Source: Halicephalobus mephisto (lineage: Eukaryota; Nematoda; Chromadorea; Rhabditida; Panagrolaimidae). Taken from it: 64,000 nt of DNA. Below are positions 1 through 12,718 of the stretch, piece after piece (position 1 is the first letter of the stretch; every line of letters begins with the position of its first letter). The DNA is taken from contig SWDT01000020.1 in NCBI GenBank assembly GCA_009193035.1, forward strand, positions 1-64,000, given 5' to 3'. Below the pieces are notes generated by a model. That model did no database searches. It was given only the letters and a program-made list of their open reading frames with translations, and was not told the origin of the DNA. A program made the translations under genes and the position numbers.

Positions 1-15
1 GAAGATTTGTTAAAA

Positions 16-136
16 ATGAATGGCTGCCAAAAGTGACTCGCGCTGGTTTTTTATAAGGAAAGGAATGACTGAATTAACTCGTGTTTGATAAATAGAAATG
101 AATGGCTGCTAAAAGTGACTCGCACTGATCTTTTTT
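16..136. repeat. Two-copy direct repeat
   Basis: A segment beginning gaatggctgc and containing aaagtgactcgc occurs twice, about 82 bases apart. The rest of 1-600 is AT-rich and shows no coherent gene. A short minus-strand open frame at 164-418 is low-complexity and looks like chance. Confidence 0.6.
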
Positions 137-599
137 AAAAGTGAATAATAAGTCTAACTCTCACTAAAGAAACAAATTCCCCATTGGAACAGTTTGCCAA
201 AGTCTCGCGCGCAAAAATATTTGATTCAAAAACTTTCTTTTTTCATTACTGTAGCTTCCTCGTTGATACTTCCCCATCAAGTTTATGTACTTTATTCGAG
301 CTCTTTGAGTTTTTAATCTTTTATGATAATTTTTTAGGTATGGCGTGATATATTTTTTTATAATTTTTATTTTTCGTTGAAAAAAAAAATTTGGAAATTT
401 GAATTTCGAGATATTCAAAAATCAAATTTTAAAAAATTTCAAAAATGTGGATTTTCGGGATAAATTTTTTTTTGAATAAATTAACCTAAAAAATCGATAG
501 ATCTATAACCTTTTATTTTCGACGACGATTATTGATAAAATTTAATTACGTCTTTGTCGGGTTAGTTATGCGTTAGATAAGTATTGGATCGGCATTTCT

Positions 600-1125
600 T
601 TAAATAAAACGCTTCCAACCTAGAACGCCTGGTCCCGGAGCGAAAATCCCTGAAGTCAATTAACTAGTCTACTGTAGGTTGAGAAAATATTTAAAATCAG
701 CCGCGAAATTTTTAAAATTTTTTGTTATTATTAATTTTTTCGTTTTCATATATCTTTGTTGATATATCAAATAGTTCTAATTTCTGTGCTTTATGCCTGG
801 TCCTAGAGCGAAAGTCCCTGAACATCAATTAACTGGGTTACCGTAGATCCGAAAAATATTGAACATTGATTTTTTCATATCTTTGTTGATATATCAAATA
901 GTTTTAATTTCTGTACTTTATGCCTGGTTCCAGAGCGAAAGTCCTTGAACATCAATTAACTGGGTTACTGTAGGTCCGGAGAATACTAAACATTGATTTT
1001 TTCATATCTTTGTTGATATATCAAATAGTTTTAATTTCTGTGCTTTATGCCTGGTCCCGGAACGAAAGTCCCTGAACATCAATTAACTGGGTTACTGTAG
1101 GTCCGAAGAATACTAAACATTAATT
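600..1125. repeat. Tandem repeat upstream of the ELO gene, about 4 copies
   Basis: A unit containing gcctggtcc, gagcgaaagtccctgaa, catcaattaactgggtta and tactgtaggtccg recurs near 626, 794, 920 and 1048. The last three copies are spaced about 127 bases. Each unit also carries a palindromic-looking ttgttgatatatcaa. It ends about 100 bases before the elongase start codon. Confidence 0.85.
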
Positions 1126-1242
1126 ATTTTTTATTTTTTTATTATTGGTTTTTTTCATATATTTTTGTTTTATTAAAGTTGTATTTCTTATTTATCCTAT
1201 ATCCAGATCCCCCTGACAGTAATCCTTAATTTGTTTTTTCAG

Positions 1243-2791
1243 ATGTCTTCTTTTTTCTCAATTGTCTTCCAGAATCCTTTCGACTATGAAGCTGCAAAAA
1301 AATACACAGAATCTTCTCAAATTTTTGTTTTTATTATTACTGTAGCTTACGTCATCTTAATCTTCGGGATCCAGCACTGGATGAAGAATCAGAAGCCCTT
1401 CGAACTCAGAATCGGACTTCAGTTGTGGAATCTGGGACTCGCGGTTTTCAGTTTTGCCGGATCCATCGTCACGGGAAAAAAGTTGTTCGAAATCGTCAAA
1501 AACGAAGGTATCGTGGCGTCTTACTGTAACGTAGGACCTTTCTGGCACGGAACAGCCGGATTTTGGACTTTTTTATTTTGCTTCAGTAAAGTTGCCGAAC
1601 TCGGGGATACTGTATTTATCGTGCTGAGAAAAAAACGTCTGATGTTTCTTCATTGGTAAGAAATTTTTTATGAAAATTGCAAAAATTAAAAAAGGAAATT
1701 TAAAAGTGGAAAATTACAGAAAAACGAAAAAAATAAATTTGAATAATCTCCCGGATCGGATTAATCCTGGAAAATTTCGCAGTTATTCATCGATTTAAAG
1801 CAAAAATAAAAACGAAAAAATTGAGGATTTCGTAATCTTGTGAATAATAATTTTCATGGATTTTCGTGACGAGATTTAATTTTTTTTATTTTTTATTTTG
1901 AAATTACATTACTAAAAATTGAATTTCGTAATTGCTCATTTTAGGATTTCCATGGAAATTTCAAATAATAAAAAAATGGAAAATTTAAAAATAAAAAATA
2001 AAAAAATAAAAAAATGGAAAATTTAAAAATGAAAAATAAAAAATTTAAAAAATAGGAAATTTAAAAATAAAAAAAGTAGAAATTTAAAAATAAAAAATAA
2101 AAAAATAGAAATTTAAAAATAAAAAATAAAAAATAAAAAAATAGAAATTTAAAAATAAAAAATAAAAAAATTTTAAAGATAAAAAAATAGGAAATTTAAA
2201 AATGAAAAATAAAAAAATTGAAATTTGAAATTTGAAATTACAGTAAGACGAAAAAATTTTGAATATTTTTCTTCAGATGGATTAGTTCGTGCCTGGAGGG
2301 TTTGATAGTTATATATTACTTAAAAAATTGAATAAAAATTATTTTTCAAATGTTTTTTCAAATATTTTTTTTGTGGAAATAAATATTGAAAAATAATTTA
2401 AAATTTAAGGTACCACCATGTGGCGACGCTGAATTACGCCGTTCTCACGTACGTCGACGGAACGGCCTTCAACACCTGGATCGTCTGGTTGAACTTCTCC
2501 GTCCACGCCATTATGTATTTTTATTATTTTATTTCTGCTTGTAAAATTAAAGTTTCTCCGATAATTGCCAGATTTATCACTTTTTTGCAAATAAGCCAGT
2601 TCGTCGTGACCCACGGGGTCCTGCTCCACGTGGGGTACCTGGTCCTCGTCCGCCACCCTTGTAAACTGACCATTACTAGTTACTTTTACTGTTTATTCAT
2701 GGAAATCAGTTATGTTTATCTCTTCGGGAAATTCTTCCATCAGGCCTATATTGCCAAAGGCAAACAAAACAAATTCGAAAAAAAACAATAA
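1243..2791 (+). CDS. ELO-family very-long-chain fatty acid elongase
   Basis: Condensing enzyme (3-ketoacyl-CoA synthase) of fatty-acid elongation, expected as a multi-pass ER membrane protein. There are two exons, 1243-1655 and 2410-2791, giving 264 residues, typical of the family. The junction restores the histidine box HWYHH (residues 137-141: last codon of exon 1 split as tg|g, then TAC CAC CAT). The KxxExxDT motif is intact (KVAELGDT, residues 116-123). Several hydrophobic segments fit the 6-7 helix topology. The C-terminus is Lys-rich (ending KKQ), as in ER-retained elongases. The start is the ATG directly after TTTTTTCAG, so the mRNA is probably trans-spliced at 1242. The intron (1656-2409) is A-rich. 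Substrate class (mono-methyl branched or polyunsaturated chains, as for C. elegans ELO-3/5/6) cannot be decided from sequence. An AATAAA follows at about 2841. Confidence 0.93.
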
Positions 2792-2875
2792 TTTTTAAAA
2801 ATAGGATTTTTTTTGAAAATTAATAATTTTATTGTTCTTTAATAAAATTAGGAATTTTGATTTTTTAAAATAAAA

Positions 2876-3035
2876 TAAGTTTTTTTTTATAAAATTAATA
2901 TTTTTACTTTTTTTATAAAATTAATATTTTTATTTTTTTTTAAAATAAAATTAATATTTTTATTTTTTTTTTAAATAAAATTAATATTTTTATTTTTTTT
3001 TAATAAAATTAATATTTTTATTTTTTTTTAATAAA
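2876..3035. repeat. AT-only short tandem repeat
   Basis: Units of about 30 bases made of ataaaattaatatttttatt plus a T-run are repeated about five times just after the elongase poly(A) region. Confidence 0.7.
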
Positions 3036-3179
3036 ATCGTAAAATTAGTTAATAAATAATTTTTAGCGGTGATTTTGGTAGATTTGTACGGTATAGGAAA
3101 ATTTTGATTTAAGTTTTCTTATTTTTGAAGTTAATTAACATCGAAAATAACTGGTTTATCGAAGTTGAGAATTAGAATT

Positions 3180-3720
3180 CTAAATCAAAGTTGGAAGCTG
3201 AGATTTGGACTTTTCGTGTCGAGACAATATGGATTTTTCGAATCGAAAACGACCTTCAAGTCGTGTCTTAAAACGAAAAGTCCAAATTTCGGAGGTTATC
3301 TTAAAACGAAAAATCCAATTTTCGAAAGTCATCACAGCACAAAAATTTCGAATTCTGGAAATTAAGTCTTAGCACGAAAAGTCTAATTTTCAAAAATTAT
3401 GTCTCAGTACGAAAAGTCCAATTTTTTCGAAAATCATATTTTAAAACGAAAAATCCAATTTTCAAAAGTCATGTCTCAGCACGAAAAGTCCAATTTTCAA
3501 AAATCATTTCTTAACACGAAAAGTCCAATTTCCAAAAATTATGTCTCAGCACGAAAAGTCCAATTTTTTCGAAAATCATGTTTTAAAACGAAAAATCCAA
3601 TTTTCAAAAGTCATGTCTCAGTATGAAAAGTCTAATTTTCAAAAGTCATGTCTCAGCACGAAAAGTCCAATTTTCAAAAATCATGTCTCAGCACGAAAAA
3701 TCCAATTGTCGAATAAAAAT
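3180..3720 (+). repeat. Tandem minisatellite with acgaaaagtccaattttc core
   Basis: More than ten imperfect copies of acgaaaagtccaattttc are separated by tcatgtctcagc or close variants. Open frames exist across it because the repeat lacks stops in some frames, but their proteins are only the repeat translated. A second array of the same family lies at about 20385-20830 in the opposite orientation. Confidence 0.85.
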
Positions 3721-4005
3721 AAAACTTGAACCTTAAGTAAAAACAAAAATCCAGGTTTTAAACTAACAGTGAAAGTTTACATTGAAATAGGAACAAAAAT
3801 AAAAGTAAAAATTTAAATAAAAATTTGAATTTCTTATGAAAACAAAGATCAAAGGATAGCCCGCCATTTTTGAAAGGCGGTTGAATAAGCGCGCCAAAAC
3901 GTTTTTTTGAAAAGTCCCAACTCGCACTGGCTCGACTCATTTCGATTTTGATTTTTATTTTTGGGTTACTTATTTTTCCGTTTATCCGAATCGCCTTCAG
4001 GAACG

Positions 4006-7000
4006 ATGGATCTTTTTACGCACATCGAGCCCCACCAATCCGAAGGGGATACTTCGCGGATGTTCAACCTGAATTCTGAATCGCTGTACGAAGTCCGCAC
4101 AGGAGCCACGATTGAAGGTTTTTGATTTTTTCAAATTTAAATTTCATATATCGATTTCAGCTCCTAGTGGTTTACCGGAGGATTTTGAAGTTCCTTCCAT
4201 CTATTTCACCGGATACAAGCACGATGCGGCCGTCGGAATCGGGTCTGTCGTCCATCTGCTGAACTTCGAGGTCGATGTCCGGTGCGGTTCTCCTTTGAAG
4301 TTCGAAAGTAAGTTGAATTCCGTCCTATCCCCTCTGTGCAACCTCAATCCTTGGTTCCAGGTGAAGTCTGCTGTATGAAGTACATCACTGGAGGAGAAAT
4401 CCTTGTCATCGTCCTTGCGAACGGCTCCGTCGTTTTTTGCAACTGCAGTCGTGTCAGTCCTGATTCTAAAGTCAAAACAATGGTTGGTTAAAGTGCTTTT
4501 TAAAAGTTACTTTAGATTTTCCAGGATGTTCTCAATGAATGCTCTCCAAATTCGTCAATTATGGAATACGAACGTGACAATCAAGCCCTGCTGCTCGTAA
4601 TCACGGCTCCCGGCGGACAAGCCCAGGTTTTGGAACTCACAGGATACATGGATTTGTCCAACAGTGCAGATTTAAGCAGTGCATTTGAAGCATTCGTAAA
4701 CAGTGCAACTCTCATTTGCGATGTTAATTTGTCTTCTTCGATCGTCGTGCCGTATTTCCCATCTGGAGTCCTTTCGCTTCCGTCAACTTCCGGCATCGTG
4801 AGTTCTCTAAGTTTTGATGAGGAAAGTTTTGGAAAAGTTTCCGAAGAATATGATTGTCCGTTTTCCGTCATTTCTGCTGCGTTATATGGATCGAATCTCA
4901 TTGCTCTGGCAGATACCGGTGTACTTCACTTCATGGACCTGTTTTCTGGTGTCTGGTACAAAGAATTTGACCTTCGTCTTGATGACAGTTTTGATGATGA
5001 AATCCTCTGGTTTGAACTTCTCGATCACAAGGACGACATTGATCTCGATGAAATGAAGATGTTTTTGGTTGTGAACAGTCCTGAACGTGGTCCTGAATTA
5101 CAAATCCGAACTTTCCCAACGAACAAAGTTGACTACCGTATTCGGGCTTCTCCTGCAGCTCAAGCTTTGTCGTATTCAAGTGAAGTAGACGGCTCAATCA
5201 TCTTCATTGATCCGTTCGCCCCTAGACGTGACGATGAAGTCGTCATTAGATTCATTAACGAAACGCATCCAGAAGTCAGATTTAAGAAACTTATCGCTTG
5301 TGGACGATTTGACGATGCTGAAACTTTTGCTGCAATGTATGACTTGAATATTGAACAAGTACATCATGCTAGAGTTTTGGAAATGATCACTGTATGTGGA
5401 GATGATGAAAAAGAAGTTGCAGAATTGATGAAATCAGTTTTTAAATACTTTGATCTTATTTCTGATGATAATGCTGTAGGCGATCTTTGTGTACTTGCAT
5501 TATTGTCTGTTGGATCTCGACAATCTATTCAGAAATTTCTATCATATGCTTCTGAAAGGAAAATTACGGATCCTGATACCCTTGCGACTCTTACAAGTAG
5601 AAGTTATGATTTTGGAACTATTTGTGCTTTGGCTACAGATGGAGATGATTTTGATGTACGTATTTGGAAACAATTAATTAAAGATGAAAATTCAGTTGTT
5701 CCTATTTTTGAATGTGCTTTTGCATTGGGACATATTACTTCTGCAGAAATATTATGGGAAAGATATTCAGGATCAATTTTACAAAATTTTACAATTGAAA
5801 ATAAGTTTGATGAATTTTTGCAATCAATAAGTGAATTTGTATTTTCTGTACCTAAATTATTAAAAGATGTTGTGGAATTTATTCAACGTCATTTTGGTCC
5901 ATCATATTTGATGAAAGCTAAAAATGATGAATGTATTTATTCAAGAGGTTTGGAATTGATTAATTTTACAATGAAACTTATAGAAGGTATGGAAAAAGTA
6001 GATCCAGATAATTTTCCAGAAAATTCGCTTCTTGTAAGTGGATTAATGGAAAGAATATTGGATATTGTTAGAACAGAAAATGTAACATGTAATGGACAAA
6101 GTATGGTATTTAAAACACTTGGATTATTAGGTGCTGCATCAACAGAAGAAAAAACGCCAATGGGATTATTGAATGTTAAAAAAAGAAATTTGGAAAAAAT
6201 GTTACATTTGAAAAAATCATACAATTTTACATTGAGTTATGATTGTTTTGTGGTATGTTTTTTTTTAAAAAATGTTTTATAATTTTGAATTTTTAGCAAA
6301 ATGATTCAAGATCGATTTGTTTTAGATTGTTGAATCAATTTAAAGTTGCTCAAAAAGTACCCCAAGGTATTAAAAAAGTTGTTATACCTTATATGAAAGA
6401 AGCAAGATTGAAGAAAGATGAAACATTATTGGAATATATTCAAGCAATTGTTAATCGTAGTAGATCGTTTTTAGCTTCATCGTCGGATTCTTTATGTGTG
6501 GCTATTGCAGATGCGATTAGTAGTCCTGTGTTGCGATGTCAAGCTATTATTGCAATTACACAAAAATCAACAATTCCGTGGTGTTGTGAAGTTAGAAAAG
6601 CAGTGAAAGAATTGTCAGAATCGAAATGTATTCCATTAGAATTAAGAAATAAATTAAAAACGGAATGTAGAAGAGAAGAATTGGGTAATATTTATCTGGC
6701 AATGAATTTAACATTGGATATATTAGATCAAAAAATGTCGACAATTGATTTATTGAGATTGTTTAAAACGTTATTTTATAATGCTAGAACTGGTTTGGAA
6801 AATATGATGTCATATTGTTTGAAAGTTTGTGAATTATTAGAAATTATTCATGATACGTCATATGATGGTGATACAATTGTAGCTATTTGTATGGGACAAG
6901 CAGCTACTAGATTTATTGCAGAAAATGATATTGAAGGTTTTAATGAAATTTTTGAAATGATGAAATTAACAAAAATTAAACGTATTGCTGCTAAATCTAT

Positions 7001-10000
7001 AATTGATTATGCTAATGATTATTTAAATCATACAGAAAGGATTTTATTTGATTCAAGATTAGCTGTATGTGATGCTGCTTTAATGTCTTGTAGAAATAAT
7101 TTGTCTGATGATGATGGATATGATTATATTTACAATATTATTAGTAATTTGCGTAGAATTCAAGAAGTTTATAATGTTTTGATTCCGATTAAATATATGT
7201 TTTATATTGATAAGAAACCACTAGAAGAATATGTTACTAAATTTGCAAAAAAAGAACCTAAACCGCAATTTATGAAAGTTATTTCATTTGGATCTTTATT
7301 GGGATTTTCTAGAGCTGAATGTTGTGGATTATATGCAGCAGCATTTGATAATGGAATAGACGCGATTTATGAATGTTTGTTATTTTTGGGAATGAGAGAA
7401 GAAAATTTAACAGAAGATGATATTAAAAAATCAATAATATATTGTAGTGATTTGTTTTATTTTACTCATGAATGGAGTAGAGATGATGATGTACAAGATC
7501 AAGCAGCAAGAGATGTACTTGATAAATTATTAAAATTAGAATCGAGTATTGAAAATTTGTTTTTAATTGCAGCAAAATTATCATTAGAAAAAGAAATGAC
7601 AACATTATCAAATTTATTGGATTATTATTCATTACTTAAAGATATGGTTGAATGTTTTGGTGAACATGGTGGTAATGGAATAAATCAAAAAATTGAAGAA
7701 GATATTAAAATTTATTCAATGACAGATCAACTTGGAACAGTTATTCCAAGAGAACATACTACTTTGTATAATCCGGTTGATTGTATTAGAGTTATGGCGA
7801 AAGTTGGATATACGATATTTACGATTTCTACGTCATTGCTTGATGAATCGTCGATTATTCAAGATTGGCGTGATGTGTTTATGACGTTTAGAGCTAGTCC
7901 TTATTTGGAATTGAAAGCTAGAAGTATGATAAATATGATTCGTAAGTTTTTAAATTGAAGAAAAATTTAATTTGGGGTTTTTAGCGGATATTGGATCAGA
8001 TGTTGCTTATAATGGTATTCAGGATACTGTGTTTTCATTTTGTAGAAAAACAGTTGTTTCTGATAAAGTTGATTTGTTATTAACAGTTTCTGCAATGTTT
8101 ATTTTGACAAATGAATCAACAAAATCATTATTGATGGATCTTCATATATGGGCGAAACAACAACAAAATTCTAGAGCTGTTTATTATATTTCAAAATTGG
8201 GACAATTAGCAGCAATTATTAATGGTAGAGAACATGTTAAAGAAATGATTGTAATGGCATATAGATCATCATGGTGGGCAAGATGTTTTCATCGTAATGG
8301 TATTATGGTTAAAAATGTGGATTCACAATTATCTGTTCATGAAGATTTTTTAACACATTTGGGAAAACCGGAATTGTATGTTATGTATTGTTTGAATTAT
8401 GGTATTAATTCTAATGAAATTTTATTGAAATATGGTTTTGATTTGTTGAAGAAATATACAAAAGAAAATGATGCTGTTAGAGCAGCAACTATGTTGTCTA
8501 TTGCTAAAGAAGCTTTTGGAAGTGTTAATATGGATCCAGGTATTTTGTATGATCGTGGATTTGGATATATTGATGTTTTGTGTCCGTATTCTTATGAAGC
8601 ATTAGATGTTTTATTGTTTAAAATGATGGATTGGAATCCAAATGATCAGAAAATTAATGATTATATAACAGTATTGAAATTTTTAAAAGGAATAGATAGA
8701 CGTGGTGATATTACAACTGCTGAAGTTAAATGGTATCTTGATAGATCGAAAAAACTTCAAAGAGATTACTCGGATAGTTATCAATCGGATGGAATGGATA
8801 TTGATGATGATTTTGCTGCACTTGAAAATAGAACTATTAGTGTTAATGATGTTATGCCAAATGGTGCACATAAGAAACTTCCATTTCATATATTTGTAGA
8901 TGTTAAAACTTTTGATCAAATTGTGGATGTGATTATTCGTAATGAGATTATGATTAATCAAGTTAAATTATGGCTTCAAATGGTTACATCAATGTCGGAA
9001 TCTAGAAGAATGAGTAGAACTTCTTTGATTACTATGTCTATAACTAATAGATTAAGACAAATTGTATCTGGAAATTCGTCATTGAATAATATAGACATAG
9101 CTTTAATAGATGAATTGATGAGTATGATTACGAAACGACGAGCAGTTCTTCAAACTTTATTTGCAGATGTTAATAAATTGCCGTTATGTTTGTCAAAAAT
9201 AGAAGCGATTGAACTTATTAAAAATTGTGCAAGACAATGGCTTAAAAGAGCAGATATTGCTGTGATTGAAAGAGAACAGATATTGGATTTTGTTAATATT
9301 GTTGGAGAACAAATTAAAAAATTAAAAACAGAATTAGTATTAGATGAAAATGGTATTCCAATAATTGATACATCATTATTGAAAGAACCAGAAGAATTGA
9401 TACAATTAATTTTTTCGAAATATACAGATTGGAATGATGTTGAAGATATTGGTGAGTTTTTGAATTAAAAATGAAATTAATTTTTTGAATTAGAAATAGA
9501 ATTTATTTTTTGAATTAAAAATGAAATTAATTTTTTGAATTAGAAATAGAATTTATTTTTTGAATTAAAAATGAAATTTATTTTTTGAAGTAGAAATAGA
9601 ATTTATTTTTTGAATTAAAAATGAAATTTATTTTTTGAAGTAGAAGTAGAATTTATTTTTAAATTAAAAATAGAATTGCTGATTTTTTAGAAATTTCTAA
9701 TTTTAAATTAGTTTTTGCTTGATTTTGAAATTTATTTTGTTTAAATTTGAATTTTTTAACTTTAAATTTTGTTTTTGTTTGTTTTCGAATTGAATTTGGT
9801 TCGAAACTGATAGTTTTGGTTAACAATATTAATTTGACTTCTATTCGTAGTAAGATGAAGGATTTTTTGATTTTTATAGTAATTTTTTAGAAAAGAAAGT
9901 TAATCTTGCTGAATACATTGCTGAACTGAATAGCATCGAATTTGGAGATATTTTGAAAAGAATTGTGGAAAGTTACTTTAATGGAGATGACAATGTTGGG

Positions 10001-10999
10001 TATCTTCAACCAGCTCTTACTGGTGGTGGATTTAATGAGAATTTTATTTCTGGAAATGTATTGCTTCCTCCATTACCGTATAAGGATGCGGATGTTGTGA
10101 AATTGTCGTATGTTATGAAGAAATTAAACAACAAAGAAGGGGCTATGGTAGTTGCGAGGAAATTATTGTCGAATGAGGATGAATCTCCATCGAGATTTTT
10201 GCAGAAATTGAAAGTTGCATGTATTCTTGTTAGATATCTAGATCCGTCTAAGTTTAGAGAATATTTCAATATTGATATTGCTAATTTTTCGTAAGTTTTA
10301 ATAATATTGAATTTTGTAAATGTTTTTTTCAGATCTCAATTGACGTCGGTTATTGTTAATTTTGCAATTAAAATGAGCAATTTAAACATGTCTATTAATG
10401 ATTACTACAAAGCGGATTCAGCGGAAGAATTGGTCAATAAACTTATTAATTCTAGTGGAATTGCTGGTAAAAGAGAAGCGATTCAATTTGCTACATCTGT
10501 TATTATTGATCGGAAAGTTCAGGATGTTAAATTGATTGGAAAAACTCTAGAAAGATTGTATAAATTTGGATGTAATGAGTCATTGACGTTATTATTACGG
10601 TATTCTACTCAATTGCAAAATAGAAATGAAATAACAGAATTGGCGAAATTTTATGCAGCTGCATTTGATGCTGGATTTGAGAATTTGAAGGATAAAGATG
10701 CGCCAGATTGTAGATTTAGAGAACTTGTTTTTTTCCTTTTGTCATCTCCTATTGGAAAACAAGGTGTATTTAGAAAAGCGGTGAAAATGCTTCAAAAAGA
10801 AGGAATGCCGGTTGCTGCTAGGAAATTAAGAGCTATTTCGGATATAAGTAATATTGAAATCAGTGAAGTAAAAGAAATGGAATCATGTGGAAAAGATTTG
10901 AAACAAGATGAAGGTAATGTTATTTTGTGTCTTGGAGCTACGTTGGCGGAAGTTGTAAATGAAGAAACGGAAGTTGATTTGGATGAAGGAATGGAGTGA
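4006..10999 (+). CDS. rod-1: ROD/KNTC1, outer-kinetochore checkpoint subunit of the RZZ complex
   Basis: Rod is the large subunit of Rod-Zwilch-ZW10, which recruits Spindly, dynein and Mad1 to unattached kinetochores. Eight exons keep one frame: 4006-4117, 4161-4307, 4361-4482, 4525-6252, 6297-7941, 7985-9451, 9891-10290 and 10333-10999. The product is 2095 residues, close to my recollection of C. elegans ROD-1 (about 2180). The first roughly 330 residues look like a beta-propeller (short beta-rich blocks, acidic loops). The rest is a helical solenoid that opens with a KLIACGRFDDAETFA-like helix pair near residue 380, a recognisable KNTC1 feature. The start ATG follows CTTCAG|GAACG, suggesting trans-splicing. 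Codon use drifts: 5' exons are mixed, whereas exons 5-6 are overwhelmingly A/T-ending. Intron 6 holds a tandem repeat. An AATAAA is at 11097. The family call rests on recognised segments, not an alignment. Confidence 0.85.
9452..9690. repeat. Tandem repeat in rod-1 intron 6
   Basis: Alternating ttttttgaattaaaaatgaaatt and ttttttgaattagaaatagaattt type units give a composite period of about 58 bases, repeated four times immediately after the splice donor. Confidence 0.8.
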
Positions 11000-11119
11000 T
11001 CTTGTGTAATGGTTATATTACTGTGGTTTTGTAAGTAAATTATTATGTAGGGAAGTTGTTTGGGATGATTAAGGGGAAGGAAGTTTTTTAGGTACAAATA
11101 AAGTGGTTTTTGTTGAGTG

Positions 11120-11360
11120 AGTGAGAGGAGGGGAAAAGACAGTTTTTCTTTTTGGAATGAAGAAAAAAGAACAGTTTTTCCTTTTGAAGTTGAGAAAAAA
11201 GACAGTTCTTCTTTTGAGGTGGAGAAGAAAAGACAGTTTTTCCTCTAAGGGGAGGGCGAGTTGGACAGTTGTGAAAAAATGGAAAGAAAACAGTTTTTCC
11301 TGTAGAGGAGGAATGATAAGAAGAAATATGATGGAATAAAGGACAGTTTTTCTTCCAAGG
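11120..11360. repeat. acagtttttcctttt-type repeat between rod-1 and the CCCH gene
   Basis: About six copies of a g/aacagtttttc core, each followed by a purine-rich stretch (gaagaaaaaag or similar), lie between the rod-1 poly(A) signal and the next promoter. Open frames across it on both strands are low-complexity and rejected as genes. Confidence 0.7.
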
Positions 11361-11539
11361 CAAGGACAGAAGCAAGGAAGATAGGCCATTCAAATTTCGG
11401 ACTGGTCGTTTTACACACGCTCTGTTTCGTCATTCGCATTAAGTTGAATTAAATCGAGTTCAGTTGCACATTGGCAGAATTATAAAATATAATTTATCCT
11501 TATTGTTTTCCGTTGAATATTTTTTTATAGGATTTCAAA

Positions 11540-12542
11540 ATGAGCATAATCGAGAAGAAGCTTTGCGAAAAATTATCGAAATTTTGCGACGAATATGATG
11601 TTTCAATTTTTTTCTGTCCTAAAATCGAAGTTGTCGCTGCTGGTTTGGGCGTCGAAGATGGAGAAATTTTTGAAGAATGTTCCAAAAATGAATCTCCAGA
11701 AACATGTGAAGGAAGTACTGTAAAGCAAGAGTTAAATCCTAAACCCGATTTCGAAACTGCTAATTTTCAATCTTGCCAACGGCCAACCAGAGGACTCAAG
11801 CGGTCCGCGGACGTCATGTGTCATTTTTTCCGTGAGGGATTCTGTCGCAAAGGATCTGAATGCAAATTCAGTCACGATACTGCTTCTTCCAGAAGATATC
11901 CTACGTTATGTAAGTTCTACGAAAATGGATATTGCAACCAGAAGGACCGATGTCCCATGCTCCACGGCGAATATCCTTGTGTCGACTTCCACAAAGGGTC
12001 TTGTAGAGCCGATCCTTGTCGTTTTTCCCATTTGCCTTTGACTGACTACACGAGAGAAATTGTTGAAAAGGTTTGTTTTCATATGCCAATTTTCTTAAAA
12101 AGCAAAAATTTCCATATATCAATACTTATCAAAACTTAAAAATTTTTTTTCATATATCAATTTTCACTGAAAAGTTGTTTTCATATATCAATTTTTACTA
12201 AAGTGTTCAACAAATCTTTTTCATATATCAATACTTATTAAAACTATTAGAAATCTTTTTTCATATATCAATTTTCACTGAAAAGTTGTTTTCGTATATC
12301 AATTTTTACTAAAATGCTCAAGAAATCCTTTTTTATATCAATTTTAAAGTTTTCATTAAAAGCGTTAAATATTTTTAGAATTTTCTTTGATTTTTTAAAT
12401 TTTTTGGTTTTTTTAGAATTTTCTATTTCAGGAGAATCTCCAACGATCTCTATATGGACTGCATGATGTCAACTCTGTCCCACCCCCGATGTCGATGTTC
12501 AGACCCTTCAAAGCGGCTTTCATCCCTCATCCCGTTTCGTGA
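11540..12542 (+). CDS. Three-CCCH zinc-finger protein, ZC3H4/ZC3H6/ZC3H8-like
   Basis: Probable nuclear RNA-binding protein. Two exons, 11540-12070 and 12432-12542, join in phase 0 and encode 213 residues. Three zinc fingers are contiguous: C-x7-C-x5-C-x3-H at 94-112, C-x7-C-x5-C-x3-H at 124-142 and C-x7-C-x4-C-x3-H at 147-164. The short linkers, the CPMLHG segment in finger 2 and the PLT-x-x-TRE stretch after finger 3 match the ZC3H4/6/8 and Drosophila suppressor-of-sable type, proteins linked to restraint of non-coding transcription (ZC3H4) or snRNA transcription (ZC3H8). The protein is much shorter than ZC3H4/6 and closer in size to ZC3H8. The N-terminal 90 residues are acidic and unrecognised. 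The start ATG lies 10 bases after a TTTATAG acceptor-like site. The intron is an array of catatatcaattt motifs. Confidence 0.85.
12075..12345. repeat. Array of catatatcaattt motifs in CCCH-gene intron
   Basis: At least six near-copies of ttcatatatcaatttt are separated by actgaaaagttgt or actaaa-type spacers and fill most of the intron. The same 13-mer occurs singly in unrelated introns elsewhere in the window. Confidence 0.8.
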
Positions 12543-12718
12543 AGTCTTATCGTAGTTGATAGATACCTCTGAAGGAGGCCTTCGACGACAATCCTTCTTC
12601 AATAATGCAGCTTTATTTAATACGAAAAATTTTGATTCGAATTTTTCTGATAAGAAAGTGTTAATTCTTTTTTCATAGTTTCTTAAAAATCAAAATTGTG
12701 TATTGATTTTTTATAAAA

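Noticed and set aside
3165..3729. Open frames of 60-75 codons rich in HEKSNF
   Set aside because: They are the translated minisatellite; every unit repeats the same residues and there are no splice or start signals.
11069..11439. Several overlapping minus-strand frames of about 100 codons
   Set aside because: Low-complexity translation of the acagttttt repeat in three frames at once.
12543..12718. CCCH/claudin pair as an operon
   Set aside because: The 177-base gap is compatible, but there is no clear AATAAA and no acceptor immediately before the claudin start; left unproven.
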